Assembly (NCBI RefSeq): GCF_018499875.1
Contig: NZ_JAHBAY010000006.1
Coordinates: 62,001-126,000, forward strand
Length of the DNA: 64,000 bases
Direction: 5' to 3'
Source: Kineosporia corallincola
GTDB taxonomy: Bacteria; Actinomycetota; Actinomycetes; Actinomycetales; Kineosporiaceae
Shown here: one piece after another, positions 43,662 to 52,470 of the stretch
Layout of the letters: each line of letters opens with the position of its first letter
Numbering within the stretch: position 1 is the first letter of the stretch
Notes under the pieces: generated by a model
The model's input: only the letters and a program-made list of their open reading frames with translations
Database searches by the model: none
What the model was told of the DNA's origin: nothing
Translations under genes and position numbers: made by a program

Positions 43662-43825
43662 TCGCCGATCCGAACCTGCTCGCGCCCCTCAGCCAATCTT
43701 CACACCCGATCGCTCACCACCTTCCCGAACCGGCCCTTTTTTCGCGGCCCCGGCCGGGTGGTGACCGCGGTCTGAGGTGTGCGCACTACTGACCGCAACT
43801 CTGCCCTCACCCGGAGGAACCGCCC
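43662..43825 (+). promoter_or_regulatory. Spacer between leader peptide and sulfite reductase
   Basis: Holds a potential long-range stem tcaccacc / ggtggtga with inner ccggcc / ggccgg, enclosing a run of six T (43738-43743), and a second repeat gcggtc / gaccgc nearer the gene. These may be alternative structures read by the leader ribosome, but a clean terminator is not visible. Confidence 0.35.
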
Positions 43826-45547
43826 GTGACCACCGAAACCGCCCAGACCGGGGCCGGTACCGTCTTCCCGCCCCGGCCCAAGCGCTCGGAGGGACAGTGG
43901 GCCCTGGGTGAGACCAGCCCGCTCACGCCCAACGAGGCATGGAAGGCGGAAGAGGGCGGACTGGCCGTCCGGGAGCGGGTTTTCGACTCCTACGCCCAGG
44001 GTGGCTTCGCCAGCATCCCCGGTGACGACCTGCGGGGCCGGATGCGCTGGTGGGGTCTGTACACCCAGCGCCGTCCGGGAATCCCCGGCGGCCGCACCAA
44101 CTCGCTGGAGCCGCACGAGCTGGACGACGAGTACTTCATGCTCCGGGTGCGCACCGACGGCGGTGCGGTCGACCTGAAGCAGCTGCGCACGCTCGCCTCG
44201 ATCTCCACCCGTTACGCCCGAGACACGGCAGACGTCACCGACCGGCAGAACATCCAGTTCCACTGGATCCGGATCGAGGACATGCCGGAGATCTGGACGG
44301 AACTCGGCGAGGCGGGCCTGATCACCGTGGACGCCTGCGGTGACACGCCGCGCGTCATCCTCGGATCGCCGGTCGCCGGAGTGGCCGCCGACGAGATCAT
44401 CGACGGGACGCCCGCGATCCTCAGGATCCGCGAGATGTACGTCGGCGACGAGGAACTCCAGAACCTGCCGCGCAAGTTCAAGACCGCGATCAGCGGCAAC
44501 CCGAACCAGGACGTCGCGCACGAGATCCACGACATCGCGTTCGTCGGGGTGAACCACCCCGAGCACGGGCCGGGTTTCGACCTGTGGGTCGGCGGCGGGC
44601 TCTCGACGAACCCGATGCTCGCGCAGCGCCTGGGTGTCTGGGTGCCGCTCGACGAGGTGCCCGACGTGTGGCACGGCGTGATCCGGATCTTCCGCGACTA
44701 CGGCTACCGCCGGCTGCGCAACCGGGCCCGGCTGAAGTTCCTGATGGCCGACTGGGGCCCGGACGTCTTCCGCCGGGTGCTGGAAGACGAGTACCTGCAC
44801 CGCAAGCTGGTCGACGGCCCGGCTCCGGAGCTGCCCGAGGGCCGGCACGACCACGTGGGTGTGCACCGGCAGAAGAACGGCAAGTTCTATGTCGGGGTGG
44901 CTCCGGTGGTCGGCCGGGTCAGCGGCGAGTCGCTGGCGAGGCTGGCGGACGCCGCGGAGCAGGCCGGCAGCGACCGCATCCGGTTCACGCCGCACCAGAA
45001 GATCGTGATTCTGGACGTCGTGGCCTCCAAGGTGCCCGACCTGCTCGACAACCTGGAGGAGATCGGGCTCACGGCAAGGGCTTCCGCGTTCCGGCGGGGC
45101 ACGATGGCCTGCACCGGCATCGAGTTCTGCAAGCTGGCGATCACGGCCACCAAGAGCACCGCGACCGACCTGGTGGCCGAGCTGGAGAACCGGCTGGCCG
45201 ACGTGCCGGAGCTGTTCACCCTCGACGGCCCGGCGCTGTCGATCAACATGAACGGCTGCCCGAACTCCTGCGCCCGTGCCCAGATCGCCGACATCGGCCT
45301 GAAGGGTGTGCAGCTGCCGAATCCGGCCGACCCGCAGGGCGACACGGTGGACGGCTTCCAGATCCACCTCGGCGGTGGCCTGGGCGTGCACGCCGGTTTC
45401 GGCCGCAAGGTGCGCGGTCTGAAGAGCACCGCCGCCGATCTGCCCGACTACGTCGAGCGGATGGTGCGCCGCTGGCTGGCGCAGCGCAAGGACGACGAGA
45501 CCTTCGCGGCCTGGGTCAACCGGGCGGAAGAGGCTGACCTGACATGA
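43826..45547 (+). CDS. Ferredoxin-dependent assimilatory sulfite reductase
   Basis: A 573-residue siroheme/4Fe-4S enzyme reducing sulfite to sulfide for cysteine synthesis (SirA/NirA family). The two duplicated halves show TDRQNIQFHWIRIEDMP and GSDRIRFTPHQKIVILDVV as the siroheme-binding Arg/Lys segments, and the cluster ligands are in ACTGIEFCKLAITATKS and NMNGCPNSCARAQIADIG. GTG 43826 follows ggagg with good spacing. Regulation by the riboswitch and the Cys leader, plus cotranscribed cysH, supports sulfite rather than nitrite as the substrate. Confidence 0.93.
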   Translation: MTTETAQTGAGTVFPPRPKRSEGQWALGETSPLTPNEAWKAEEGGLAVRERVFDSYAQGGFASIPGDDLRGRMRWWGLYTQRRPGIPGGRTNSLEPHELDDEYFMLRVRTDGGAVDLKQLRTLASISTRYARDTADVTDRQNIQFHWIRIEDMPEIWTELGEAGLITVDACGDTPRVILGSPVAGVAADEIIDGTPAILRIREMYVGDEELQNLPRKFKTAISGNPNQDVAHEIHDIAFVGVNHPEHGPGFDLWVGGGLSTNPMLAQRLGVWVPLDEVPDVWHGVIRIFRDYGYRRLRNRARLKFLMADWGPDVFRRVLEDEYLHRKLVDGPAPELPEGRHDHVGVHRQKNGKFYVGVAPVVGRVSGESLARLADAAEQAGSDRIRFTPHQKIVILDVVASKVPDLLDNLEEIGLTARASAFRRGTMACTGIEFCKLAITATKSTATDLVAELENRLADVPELFTLDGPALSINMNGCPNSCARAQIADIGLKGVQLPNPADPQGDTVDGFQIHLGGGLGVHAGFGRKVRGLKSTAADLPDYVERMVRRWLAQRKDDETFAAWVNRAEEADLT

Positions 45548-45789
45548 GTTCCGACAGCTCGCGCGCAGTGCCGTACTGCTGCCCGTTCTGCGGCGAGGAA
45601 GACCTGCGACCGGTCGCGAGCGGCACGGTCGAGGGTCTGACCCGCGGCGGCTGGCACTGCCGCAGCTGTCTTCGCGTGTTCAGCCTGGCCTTCCACGGAC
45701 TGCACCGACCGGAGCAGATCGAAACCCCTATCCCCCTTTCACGTTCCCATTCCGCGGGCCCCACCCCCGGCACCCGCACTGGAGAGTGA
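45544..45789 (+). CDS. Small zinc-ribbon protein of the sulfur operon
   Basis: An 81-residue protein with YCCPFCGEEDLRPV and GGWHCRSCLRVFSL, i.e. two CxxC pairs of a zinc ribbon or rubredoxin-like site, and a Ser/Pro-rich tail. ATG overlaps the sulfite reductase stop as ATGA, and cysH starts seven bases after its stop, so it is a true operon member. Small proteins like this recur between sulfite reductase and cysH in actinomycetes; role unknown, possibly redox or assembly partner. Confidence 0.8.
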   Translation: MSSDSSRAVPYCCPFCGEEDLRPVASGTVEGLTRGGWHCRSCLRVFSLAFHGLHRPEQIETPIPLSRSHSAGPTPGTRTGE

Positions 45790-45796
45790 CGCCATC

Positions 45797-46528
45797 ATGA
45801 TCGGTTCCCTGATCAGCCGGCCCGAGGACGTCGCGGCCGCCCTGGAAGAAGACCCGCAGCGGTTCGCGGACGAGGCCAACGGTGTGCTCGAGGGCGCCGA
45901 CCCGCTCACCGTGCTGGGCTGGGCCGGAAGGGCTTTCGGCAAGGGCCTGGTGATCACCGCGTCGATGGGCGACACCGTGCTGGCGCACCTGACCTCCCGT
46001 GCGGTGCCCGGCACCGACATGCTGTTCGTCGACACCGGATATCACTTCGCCGAGACCATCGGCACCGCGCAGGCCGTGCAGCACTCCTACCCGCTGCGCA
46101 TGCTCAGCATCCGGCCGAAGGAGTCGGTGGAGGAGCACGAGGCCAGGCGCGGCAAGCTGTGGCAGAGCAACCCGGACGCCTGCTGCGCCATGCGCAAAGT
46201 GGCGCCGCTGGACAACGCGCTGCGCGGCTACCGGGCCTGGGCCACCGGCCTGCGCCGGGTGGACTCCCCCGACCGGGCCGGCACCCCGGTGGTGCGCTGG
46301 GACGCCAAGCGGGACCTGCTCAAGCTGGCACCGATCGCGGCCTGGACCGACGAGGACGTGCAGAACTACCAGGACGCCCACCCCGAGGTGCTGAGCAATC
46401 CCCTGCTCCAGATGGGTTACCGCTCGATCGGCTGCTCGACCTGCACCCGGGCCGTGGCACCGGGCGAGGACGCGCGGGCCGGGCGCTGGGCCGGGCGGGC
46501 CAAGTCGGAGTGCGGCATCCACCTCTGA
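45797..46528 (+). CDS. cysH: Phosphoadenylyl/adenylyl-sulfate reductase
   Basis: A 243-residue enzyme that reduces activated sulfate to sulfite with thioredoxin. The PP-loop-like N-terminus has VITASMGDTVLAHL and MLFVDTGYHFAETI. The Cys pairs CCAMRK and GCSTCTRAV are the 4Fe-4S ligands of the APS-reductase type, and the C-terminal KSECGIHL holds the catalytic Cys. The Fe-S motifs argue for APS rather than PAPS as substrate. Last gene of the operon. Confidence 0.93.
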   Translation: MIGSLISRPEDVAAALEEDPQRFADEANGVLEGADPLTVLGWAGRAFGKGLVITASMGDTVLAHLTSRAVPGTDMLFVDTGYHFAETIGTAQAVQHSYPLRMLSIRPKESVEEHEARRGKLWQSNPDACCAMRKVAPLDNALRGYRAWATGLRRVDSPDRAGTPVVRWDAKRDLLKLAPIAAWTDEDVQNYQDAHPEVLSNPLLQMGYRSIGCSTCTRAVAPGEDARAGRWAGRAKSECGIHL

Positions 46529-46551
46529 GCCGTTCCGGAACGCGGGCGAGT

Positions 46552-47286
46552 TCAGGAACGCGGGCCGCGGGCCAGGACCCGCTCGAACTCCTCGTCGAAA
46601 CGCTCCAGGATGAGCTGGATCTCGGGCCGGTCGAGGGCTTCCTCGACCCGCTCGGCGCTCTCGCCCACCGCGCCGTCGGGCCGTAGCTCGGCGTCGGTCA
46701 CCTTCTGGTCGTCGGGCTTGCCGAACGTGCTGCGGGCGAACTTCACCGCGGCGGGCGTGAGCCTGCGACCCTGGGACAGGCCGTCGGCGATGGCGGCCGA
46801 GAGCAGGCGCAGGTCCATGCCCTTGAAGGCCTCGTCGTAGGCCTGGCGGATCCGCAGGGCCTGCTGCTCGCGCGCGGCCTCCTCGTCGTCCTCAGGTAAC
46901 CGGTTCTGCACCAGGCTGCGGTGCAGCACGCGGGAGAGCAGCACCACCTTCATCACGTCGGTGGGGACGCCCTTCACCGCGCCGAAGATCGCGACGTATT
47001 TGCGGACCGGGAAGAGCACGACGCGGCGGGGTACCGAGCGCAGGTACTTCATCGCGTCGTGGAAGACCCCGCCGTCGGCACCCTCGTAGAGCGGCGCGAC
47101 CCGCTTGGACGGGTAGGTGCGCTGACCCGCGCGCAGGGTGCGCACGACGGCGACCTGGGTGGCTCGCAGCCGGATCGCGTCGTCGAGCAGCGGCACCGGC
47201 ACGAACCGGGCCGCGGCGACGGCGATTCCGCAGACGACCGCCTGGCCCACCAGCGTGGCAGGCGGCCGGACCGCATCGGCACTCAT
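46552..47286 (-). CDS. Conserved actinobacterial hypothetical protein
   Basis: A 244-residue protein starting MSADAVRPPATLVGQAVVCG with a hydrophobic N-terminal stretch, followed by KRVAPLYEGADGGVFHDAMKYLRSVPRR and VRKYVAIFGAVKGVPTDVMKV, then a long charged helical region. It may associate with the membrane. I do not recognise the family. ATG 47286 gives a coding-quality N-terminus; the open frame upstream is spurious. It converges with cysH. Confidence 0.7.
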   Translation of the reverse strand: MSADAVRPPATLVGQAVVCGIAVAAARFVPVPLLDDAIRLRATQVAVVRTLRAGQRTYPSKRVAPLYEGADGGVFHDAMKYLRSVPRRVVLFPVRKYVAIFGAVKGVPTDVMKVVLLSRVLHRSLVQNRLPEDDEEAAREQQALRIRQAYDEAFKGMDLRLLSAAIADGLSQGRRLTPAAVKFARSTFGKPDDQKVTDAELRPDGAVGESAERVEEALDRPEIQLILERFDEEFERVLARGPRS

Positions 47287-47485
47287 GTCTCTCAACGTAC
47301 CCGCGCTTCCTCCCGGCAGCATGTACTCGTGCCCAACGCGGATCCCAGAGCCCCGGTTCCTCCGGTGAACGGCACATGTGAACGGCACGTGCGCCACGTC
47401 GCCGTCGTCGGCCGGGCGGGTGCACTCGGTCACTCGGGCCCGTCCGGGGCTGGACTCACCGGTGCCGGGACGATTGGCTGGAGCG

Positions 47486-47917
47486 GTGACCGGTGAAGAC
47501 GTACTCGCGATCGGCGGCCTGATCCTCGTCGTCGTGGGCGTGATCGTGATGATCGTGCCGATGGCACGGGCCACCCTGGGCGGCTCGGCGATCGGCCGGG
47601 TGCCGCCGGAGCTCAGCGGGCTGACCCCGGCCGACCAGGCCGGGCTGCGCCGCACGGTGGAGGAGAACGGCCGGGTGCGCGCCCAGGACCTGCCGCGGCT
47701 GCGGGCCACGGCCGACGGGATGGTGGCCCGGCGGATCGGCGTGTGGTTCTGCCTGGGTGGGGCGATCGCGGCCCTGGGCATCGCGGTCAGCGACCCGACC
47801 GATCCGTTGCGGCTGGTCTTCTGCGTGCTCATCCTCGCCCTGACCGGGTTCACCGCCCGCGTGGTGATCGCCCGGGCCCGGGCCGGGGCCGCCTTCCTGG
47901 CCACACACCCCCGGTGA
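47486..47917 (+). CDS. Small membrane protein
   Basis: A 143-residue protein with two or three hydrophobic segments (VLAIGGLILVVVGVIVMIVP near the start, then WFCLGGAIAALGIAV and RLVFCVLILALTG). The middle part is soluble and Arg-rich. Unknown function. GTG 47486 is chosen because it begins the first membrane segment; the frame ends in GTGA overlap with the lyase gene, so the two are cotranslated. Confidence 0.65.
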   Translation: MTGEDVLAIGGLILVVVGVIVMIVPMARATLGGSAIGRVPPELSGLTPADQAGLRRTVEENGRVRAQDLPRLRATADGMVARRIGVWFCLGGAIAALGIAVSDPTDPLRLVFCVLILALTGFTARVVIARARAGAAFLATHPR

Positions 47918-48801
47918 CGACGGTGGTGACGGGCCGGCCCCGGCGCTCGGCCCTGTACGTGCCGGGCTCGAACCGGCGCGCCCTGGAGAAGGCCCGCGCC
48001 CTGGCGGCCGACGTGCTGCTGCTCGATCTCGAGGACGCGGTCGCCCCGGAGGCGAAAACCGCCGCCCGGGAGGCGGTCTGCGTTGCGGTGCCGGAACTCG
48101 CCCGGTCCGGGCGGGAGCTGGTGGTGCGCCTGAACGCCCCCGGAACCCCTTGGTACGCGGACGATCTGCGTGCCGTGGCGCGGGTGGCGCCGGACGCCGT
48201 GCTGATCCCCAAGGTGTCCGGCCCACAGACCGTGCACACCGTGGAGCGCGATCTGGAGACCGCCGGGGCCCCCGACGGCACGGCGGTGTGGGCCCTGCTG
48301 GAGACGCCCGCCGCGATGTTCGCCGCCCGCGAGATCGCCGCCTCGTCACCACGACTGGGCGTGCTCGTGCTCGGCACCAACGACCTGGCGAACGAGCTGC
48401 ACGCCGAGCACGTACCGGGCCGCGCACCGCTGCTGGCCGGTATCGGCCTGGCGGTGCTCGGTGCCCGGGCCGAGGGCCGGGTGATCCTCGACGGCGTGTA
48501 CAACGACGTGCGCGACCTGGCCGGGTTCGAGGCCGAGTGCGTGCAGGGCCGGCAGTTCGGCCTCGACGGCAAGACGCTGATCCACCCGGCCCAGGTGGAG
48601 CCGTGCAACCGGGTGTTCGCGCCGTCGGCGGAGCAGGTGGAGCACAGCCGGGCGGTGCTGGCGGCCTGGGACCGGGCGGTGGCCGACGGCCGCGGCGTGG
48701 CCACGGTGGACGGGCGGCTCGTCGAGAACCTGCACGCCGAGAACGCGAAGCGGATTCTGGCTCTGGCCCAGGAGCTTTCCGGCCAGGAACTTTCCGGCTA
48801 G
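47914..48801 (+). CDS. CitE-like HpcH/HpaI-family CoA-ester lyase
   Basis: A 295-residue TIM-barrel enzyme with RSALYVPGSNRRALEKAR, LLLDLEDAVAPEAKTAAR (acidic metal ligands), LIPKVSGPQTVHTV and ARAEGRVILDGVYNDVRDL, then GLDGKTLIHPAQVEPCN. This is the citryl-CoA/malyl-CoA/citramalyl-CoA lyase fold. Which CoA ester it cleaves is unknown. The stop codon TAG overlaps the stop of the EamA transporter gene on the other strand. Confidence 0.88.
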   Translation: MTTVVTGRPRRSALYVPGSNRRALEKARALAADVLLLDLEDAVAPEAKTAAREAVCVAVPELARSGRELVVRLNAPGTPWYADDLRAVARVAPDAVLIPKVSGPQTVHTVERDLETAGAPDGTAVWALLETPAAMFAAREIAASSPRLGVLVLGTNDLANELHAEHVPGRAPLLAGIGLAVLGARAEGRVILDGVYNDVRDLAGFEAECVQGRQFGLDGKTLIHPAQVEPCNRVFAPSAEQVEHSRAVLAAWDRAVADGRGVATVDGRLVENLHAENAKRILALAQELSGQELSG

Positions 48802-49694
48802 GCCGCGGGTTCCAGCACCTCGGCCGGGGCCGGTGCCCGCCGCGAGCGCACCACCACGACCAGCCCGGCCAGCATCAGCACCGCACCGGGCAGCACCGCG
48901 AGCGGCGGCGCCTCGCCCAGCCAGGCCCAGGCCAGCAGGGCCGCGCCGGGCACCTCGAAGAGGATGGCCAGCGACACCGGCGTGGCCCCGAGCGTGGGCA
49001 GGGTGACGTTGATCAGGGTGTGCCCGAGCACCTGCGCGCCGACCGTGACCACGCCGATCTCGATCCAGCTGCGGGTGCTCAGACCGGTCAGCGGGGTACC
49101 GGTGAGCAGGGCGGTGGGCAGCAGCACCAGCGCGCACGAGGCGTAGGCGATCAGCGTGTACAGCGCGGGTGACGTGGTGCGCATGACCCTCTCCCCGGTC
49201 AGCACATACACCCCCATCGCCCCGGCCGCGTAGAGCGAGAGCAGGTCACCGGCGAGGGCCTGGGCGGAGCGCCCGGCGTCCACCCCGGTGATCGAGACGA
49301 CGCCCAGCATCGACACCGCGACGCCGATCAGCACCGCGCGCGGCACCGGCACCCGGCGCACCAGGTCGAAGGCCACCGTGTAGATCGGGGTGGTGGCGCA
49401 CAGCGCGGTCGCCGCCGCCACGCTGGTCAGCCGGAGCCCGGCGAACCAGCTGGTGAAGTGCGTGGCCAGGACCAGGCCGGAGAACACCGACAGCCAGAAC
49501 CGGCGGGCGGTGAGGGCGCCGAACCCGGGGCGGTCGCGCAGCAGCGCCCAGGTTCCGCTGACCCCGGCCCCGGCCACGTTGCGCCAGAACGCGATCGCCA
49601 CGACCGGGGCGAGCGTGCCCGCGGTGACCGGGCCCGAGGTGGAAACCCCCAGCACGGCGACGGCTACGAGGATCCAGGCGCGAAATGTGGACAC
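48798..49694 (-). CDS. EamA/DMT-family transporter
   Basis: A 298-residue inner-membrane protein with about ten hydrophobic segments arranged as two EamA repeats (about 5-135 and 150-285), e.g. FWRNVAGAGVSGTW, TSVAAATALCATTPIYTVAF and ATPVSLAILFEVPGAALLAW. Members export small metabolites such as amino acids. Substrate unknown. The start at 49694 is just upstream of the first hydrophobic segment. It converges on the lyase gene. Confidence 0.88.
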   Translation of the reverse strand: MSTFRAWILVAVAVLGVSTSGPVTAGTLAPVVAIAFWRNVAGAGVSGTWALLRDRPGFGALTARRFWLSVFSGLVLATHFTSWFAGLRLTSVAAATALCATTPIYTVAFDLVRRVPVPRAVLIGVAVSMLGVVSITGVDAGRSAQALAGDLLSLYAAGAMGVYVLTGERVMRTTSPALYTLIAYASCALVLLPTALLTGTPLTGLSTRSWIEIGVVTVGAQVLGHTLINVTLPTLGATPVSLAILFEVPGAALLAWAWLGEAPPLAVLPGAVLMLAGLVVVVRSRRAPAPAEVLEPAA

Positions 49695-49819
49695 ACCACA
49701 CTCCTACCAGAGCCCCAAGTCACGGCCGCGCGGTGATCAGGTCACCTTCTGGCCACAGCTCGGTAGCGGACCGCCCGGACCGGGCGGAACGCCCAGACGG
49801 GTGTGGCACTCTCGCATGT

Positions 49820-50404
49820 GTGACCACCCACCCCGCCCAAGGCAACGGCCAGCAGCTGCGCCGTCCGTTGTCACCGGTCGAGGCCGCACTGGTTGCCGAG
49901 GCCTGTAGCCGGAGCGACGTGGTCTGGCTGAAACCCGCTGGGGCGGAGAGATATCAGGCGGTCTGGCACACCTGGCACGACGACGCGGTGGCCGTGGTCT
50001 ACGGCTCGGGCGAGCAGATGCTGCCGATGCTCAGCGGTGAGCTCGAGGTGATGGCGCGCAGCAAGGACACCGGCGCCGCCGTCATCGGGTTCCTCGCCCA
50101 CGTCGACACCCTCACCGCGCACACCCCGGAGTGGGACGCGGCCGCGACCGTGCTGTCGGCGGCCCGGCTGAACGCGGTGGACGTGGCCCAGCAGCGCGAG
50201 CGCTGGGCGTCGGGTGCGGTGATCTCGCTGCTGCGCCCGATCGCGGTGACCGTGGCCGCGGAGGGCGACGACGAGACGCCGGCGGGAGCTTTGCCGCCGC
50301 CCGGTGGCCCGGGCACCACCACCGAGCGGGAGCCCTTCCATCTGGGCGGCCGGCTGCGGCGCGCCCTGCGGCTGCGGCGGCGTCGCGAGAACGACCAGAA
50401 CTGA
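49820..50404 (+). CDS. Conserved hypothetical protein
   Basis: A 194-residue protein. The N-terminal two thirds form one soluble domain (DVVWLKPAGAERYQAVWHTWHDD through FLAHVDTLTAHTPEWDAAATVLSAARLN), and the tail is acidic-Pro then strongly basic (RLRRALRLRRRRENDQN). Not recognised. GTG 49820 removes a poor-codon N-terminal extension. It lies 106 bases before the MgtE-like gene on the same strand. Confidence 0.68.
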   Translation: MTTHPAQGNGQQLRRPLSPVEAALVAEACSRSDVVWLKPAGAERYQAVWHTWHDDAVAVVYGSGEQMLPMLSGELEVMARSKDTGAAVIGFLAHVDTLTAHTPEWDAAATVLSAARLNAVDVAQQRERWASGAVISLLRPIAVTVAAEGDDETPAGALPPPGGPGTTTEREPFHLGGRLRRALRLRRRRENDQN

Positions 50405-50497
50405 GGACGACGAGGAGCCCGGTCCGGGTGTTTCGTCGTCCACCATCGGGTGACCAGCACCACCGGCGCTCGGCGAGCCGATCCCGCACCCTCCGCC

Positions 50498-50503
50498 TAG
50501 TCT
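50498..50503 (+). promoter_or_regulatory. -10 box TAGTCT, probably leaderless
   Basis: TAGTCT ends seven bases before the GTG at 50511, so transcription would begin at or one base before the start codon of the MgtE-like gene, giving a leaderless mRNA as is common in actinomycetes. No matching -35 is clear. Confidence 0.45.
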
Positions 50504-50510
50504 GAGGCAC

Positions 50511-51794
50511 GTGGGCACTGCCGCGAATCGGGTGTTCGTCGCGCGGATGGCCGGTCTGGCCGTCTTCGACCCGCTCGGCGATCAGGTCGGGAGGGTCCGC
50601 GACGTCATCAGCATGTTCCGGCCCGGCAAGCCGACCCGCGTCGTCGGGCTCGTGGTCGAGGTGGTCGGGCGTCGCCGGGTGTTCCTGCCGATGACCCGGG
50701 TGACCAACATCGACGCAGGTCAGGTCATCACCACCGGCCTGGTGAACATGCGCCGCTTCGAGCAGCGCCCGACCGAGACACTGGTGCTGGGCGAGCTGCT
50801 CGACCGCACCGTCACGCTGACCGAGGACGGCAGCCGGGTGACGATCGAGGACGTCGCCATGGAGCCGACGCGGTCCAGGGAGTGGCGGCTGTGCAAGGCG
50901 TACGTGCGCCGGGTGCGACAGGGCCGCTTCGCCCGAAGGGGTGAAGCCTTCGTCGTCGACATCGACGCGCTGGACGGGTTCGGCATCGTCGAGGAACGTC
51001 AGGGCGCGGCCAACCTGCTGGCCGCCTTCGACGGGCTGAAGGCCGCCGACCTGGCCGAGGTGATCCACGAACTGGCCCCCAAACGCCGCCACGAGGTGGC
51101 CTCGGCGCTGACCGACGAACGGCTGGCCGACGTCCTCGAGGAGCTCCCCGAGGAGGCACAGGTCGAGATCCTCACCGAGCTGGAGAGCGGCCGGGCCGCC
51201 GACGTGCTGGAGGCGATGCAGCCCGACGACGCCGCCGACCTGCTGTCAGAACTGCCGCTGGAGCAGCGCGACCAGCTGCTGGAGCTGATGGAGCCGGACG
51301 AGGCGGCGGACGTGCGCCGGCTGCTGGCCTACGGCGACGACACGGCCGGCGGCCTGATGACGCCGGAACCGGTGGTGCTGCCGCCCGACGCCGCGATTGC
51401 CGAGGCCCTGGCCCGGGTGCGGCATCCCGACCTGTCCCCGGCCATCGCGGCCGCGGTGTTCGTCTGCCGTCCGCCGCTGGAGGCACCCACCGGCAAGTAC
51501 CTGGGCATGGTGCACATCCAGCGGATGCTGCGCGAGCCCCCGCACCAGCCGCTCGGGCAGATCGTGGACAAGGACGTGAAGCCACTGCCCACCCACGCCC
51601 CGCTGGAGCAGGTGGCCCGGCACATGGCGCACTACAACCTGGTGTCGGTACCGGTCGCCGACGAGCTCGGCCGGCTGGTCGGCGCGGTCACGGTCGACGA
51701 CGTGCTCGACCACCTGCTGCCGCAGCACTGGCGTGAGGACCCGGCGGACCTGCGCGACTTCACCCTGACCGGGGAGATCCCGCGTGTCGTCTGA
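50511..51794 (+). CDS. Soluble MgtE-N/CBS-domain protein
   Basis: A 427-residue protein. The first 120 residues are a PRC-barrel-like region (VFDPLGDQVGRVRDVISMF). Then comes an MgtE intracellular N-domain with helical repeats (DLAEVIHELAPKRRHEVASALTDERLADVLEEL), and paired CBS domains from about 290 (LMTPEPVVLPPDAAIAEALA to LGRLVGAVTVDDVLDHLLPQ). There is no membrane pore, unlike true MgtE, so it is a sensor or regulator of Mg2+ or nucleotides. It overlaps the DUF1003 gene by 11 bases; the two families pair in mycobacteria as well. Confidence 0.88.
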   Translation: MGTAANRVFVARMAGLAVFDPLGDQVGRVRDVISMFRPGKPTRVVGLVVEVVGRRRVFLPMTRVTNIDAGQVITTGLVNMRRFEQRPTETLVLGELLDRTVTLTEDGSRVTIEDVAMEPTRSREWRLCKAYVRRVRQGRFARRGEAFVVDIDALDGFGIVEERQGAANLLAAFDGLKAADLAEVIHELAPKRRHEVASALTDERLADVLEELPEEAQVEILTELESGRAADVLEAMQPDDAADLLSELPLEQRDQLLELMEPDEAADVRRLLAYGDDTAGGLMTPEPVVLPPDAAIAEALARVRHPDLSPAIAAAVFVCRPPLEAPTGKYLGMVHIQRMLREPPHQPLGQIVDKDVKPLPTHAPLEQVARHMAHYNLVSVPVADELGRLVGAVTVDDVLDHLLPQHWREDPADLRDFTLTGEIPRVV

Positions 51795-52470
51795 CATCCG
51801 GAACCTGGTGCGGCGTTTTCTGCCGTCCGGTGGTGGCGGGCTGGACACGCCCCTGGACGCCTCGCTGCGCGGCCGCCGCAGCGGCCCGCCGGTCGACGCC
51901 GAGCGCTTCGGGCGGGCCTCCGAGCGGTTCGCCCGGTTCATGGGCACCGCCTCGTTCCTGGTCGGGATGACGGTGTTCGTCGGGGGCTGGCTGGCCTGGA
52001 ACTGGCTGGCGCCCGAGAGCCTCCAGTTCGACCCGCGCCGGCTCAACTTCACCCTGATGACGCTGCTGCTGAGCCTTCAGGCGTCGTACGCGGCGCCGCT
52101 GATCCTGCTGGCCCAGAACCGGCAGGCCGACCGGGACCGGGTGGCCGCCGAGCAGGACCGGGACCGGGCAGAACGAGCCCTGGCCGACACCGAGTACCTG
52201 GCCCGCGAGGTGGCCGCGCTGCGGATCGCGCTGGGCGAGGTGGCCACCCGGGACTTCGTCCGGTCGGAGCTGCGGGCCCTGCTGGAGGAGATCGACGACC
52301 GGCCGCCCCGGACCAAGAAGAAGAACCCCAAGTCACCGAAGGAACCCTCGAACGGCGGCTCGAACGGGGCACGAACGTCTGCGCCGGGTACGGACCGCAA
52401 CGGTTCCCGGCCAACTGGTCACCGTTACGGCTTAAACAACGAGCTCTCGGTGCCGACAGAGAGTTCGTGA
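51784..52470 (+). CDS. DUF1003 membrane protein
   Basis: A 228-residue protein with two membrane helices (ASFLVGMTVFVGGWLAWNWL and FTLMTLLLSLQASYAAPLIL) followed by LLAQNRQADRDRVAAEQDRD, the family signature, and a cytoplasmic coiled-coil then a Lys/Pro/Ser-rich tail. GTG start lies in the end of the MgtE-like gene. A combined Mg-sensing or transport-regulating module with that protein is inferred. Its stop overlaps the next GTG (GTGA). Confidence 0.88.
   Translation: MSSDIRNLVRRFLPSGGGGLDTPLDASLRGRRSGPPVDAERFGRASERFARFMGTASFLVGMTVFVGGWLAWNWLAPESLQFDPRRLNFTLMTLLLSLQASYAAPLILLAQNRQADRDRVAAEQDRDRAERALADTEYLAREVAALRIALGEVATRDFVRSELRALLEEIDDRPPRTKKKNPKSPKEPSNGGSNGARTSAPGTDRNGSRPTGHRYGLNNELSVPTESS

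Noticed and set aside
43738-43743. T6 run as an intrinsic terminator before the sulfite reductase gene
   Set aside because: No stable hairpin ends directly upstream of the T-run; it falls inside a loop of a larger possible stem, so I list it only as part of the leader.
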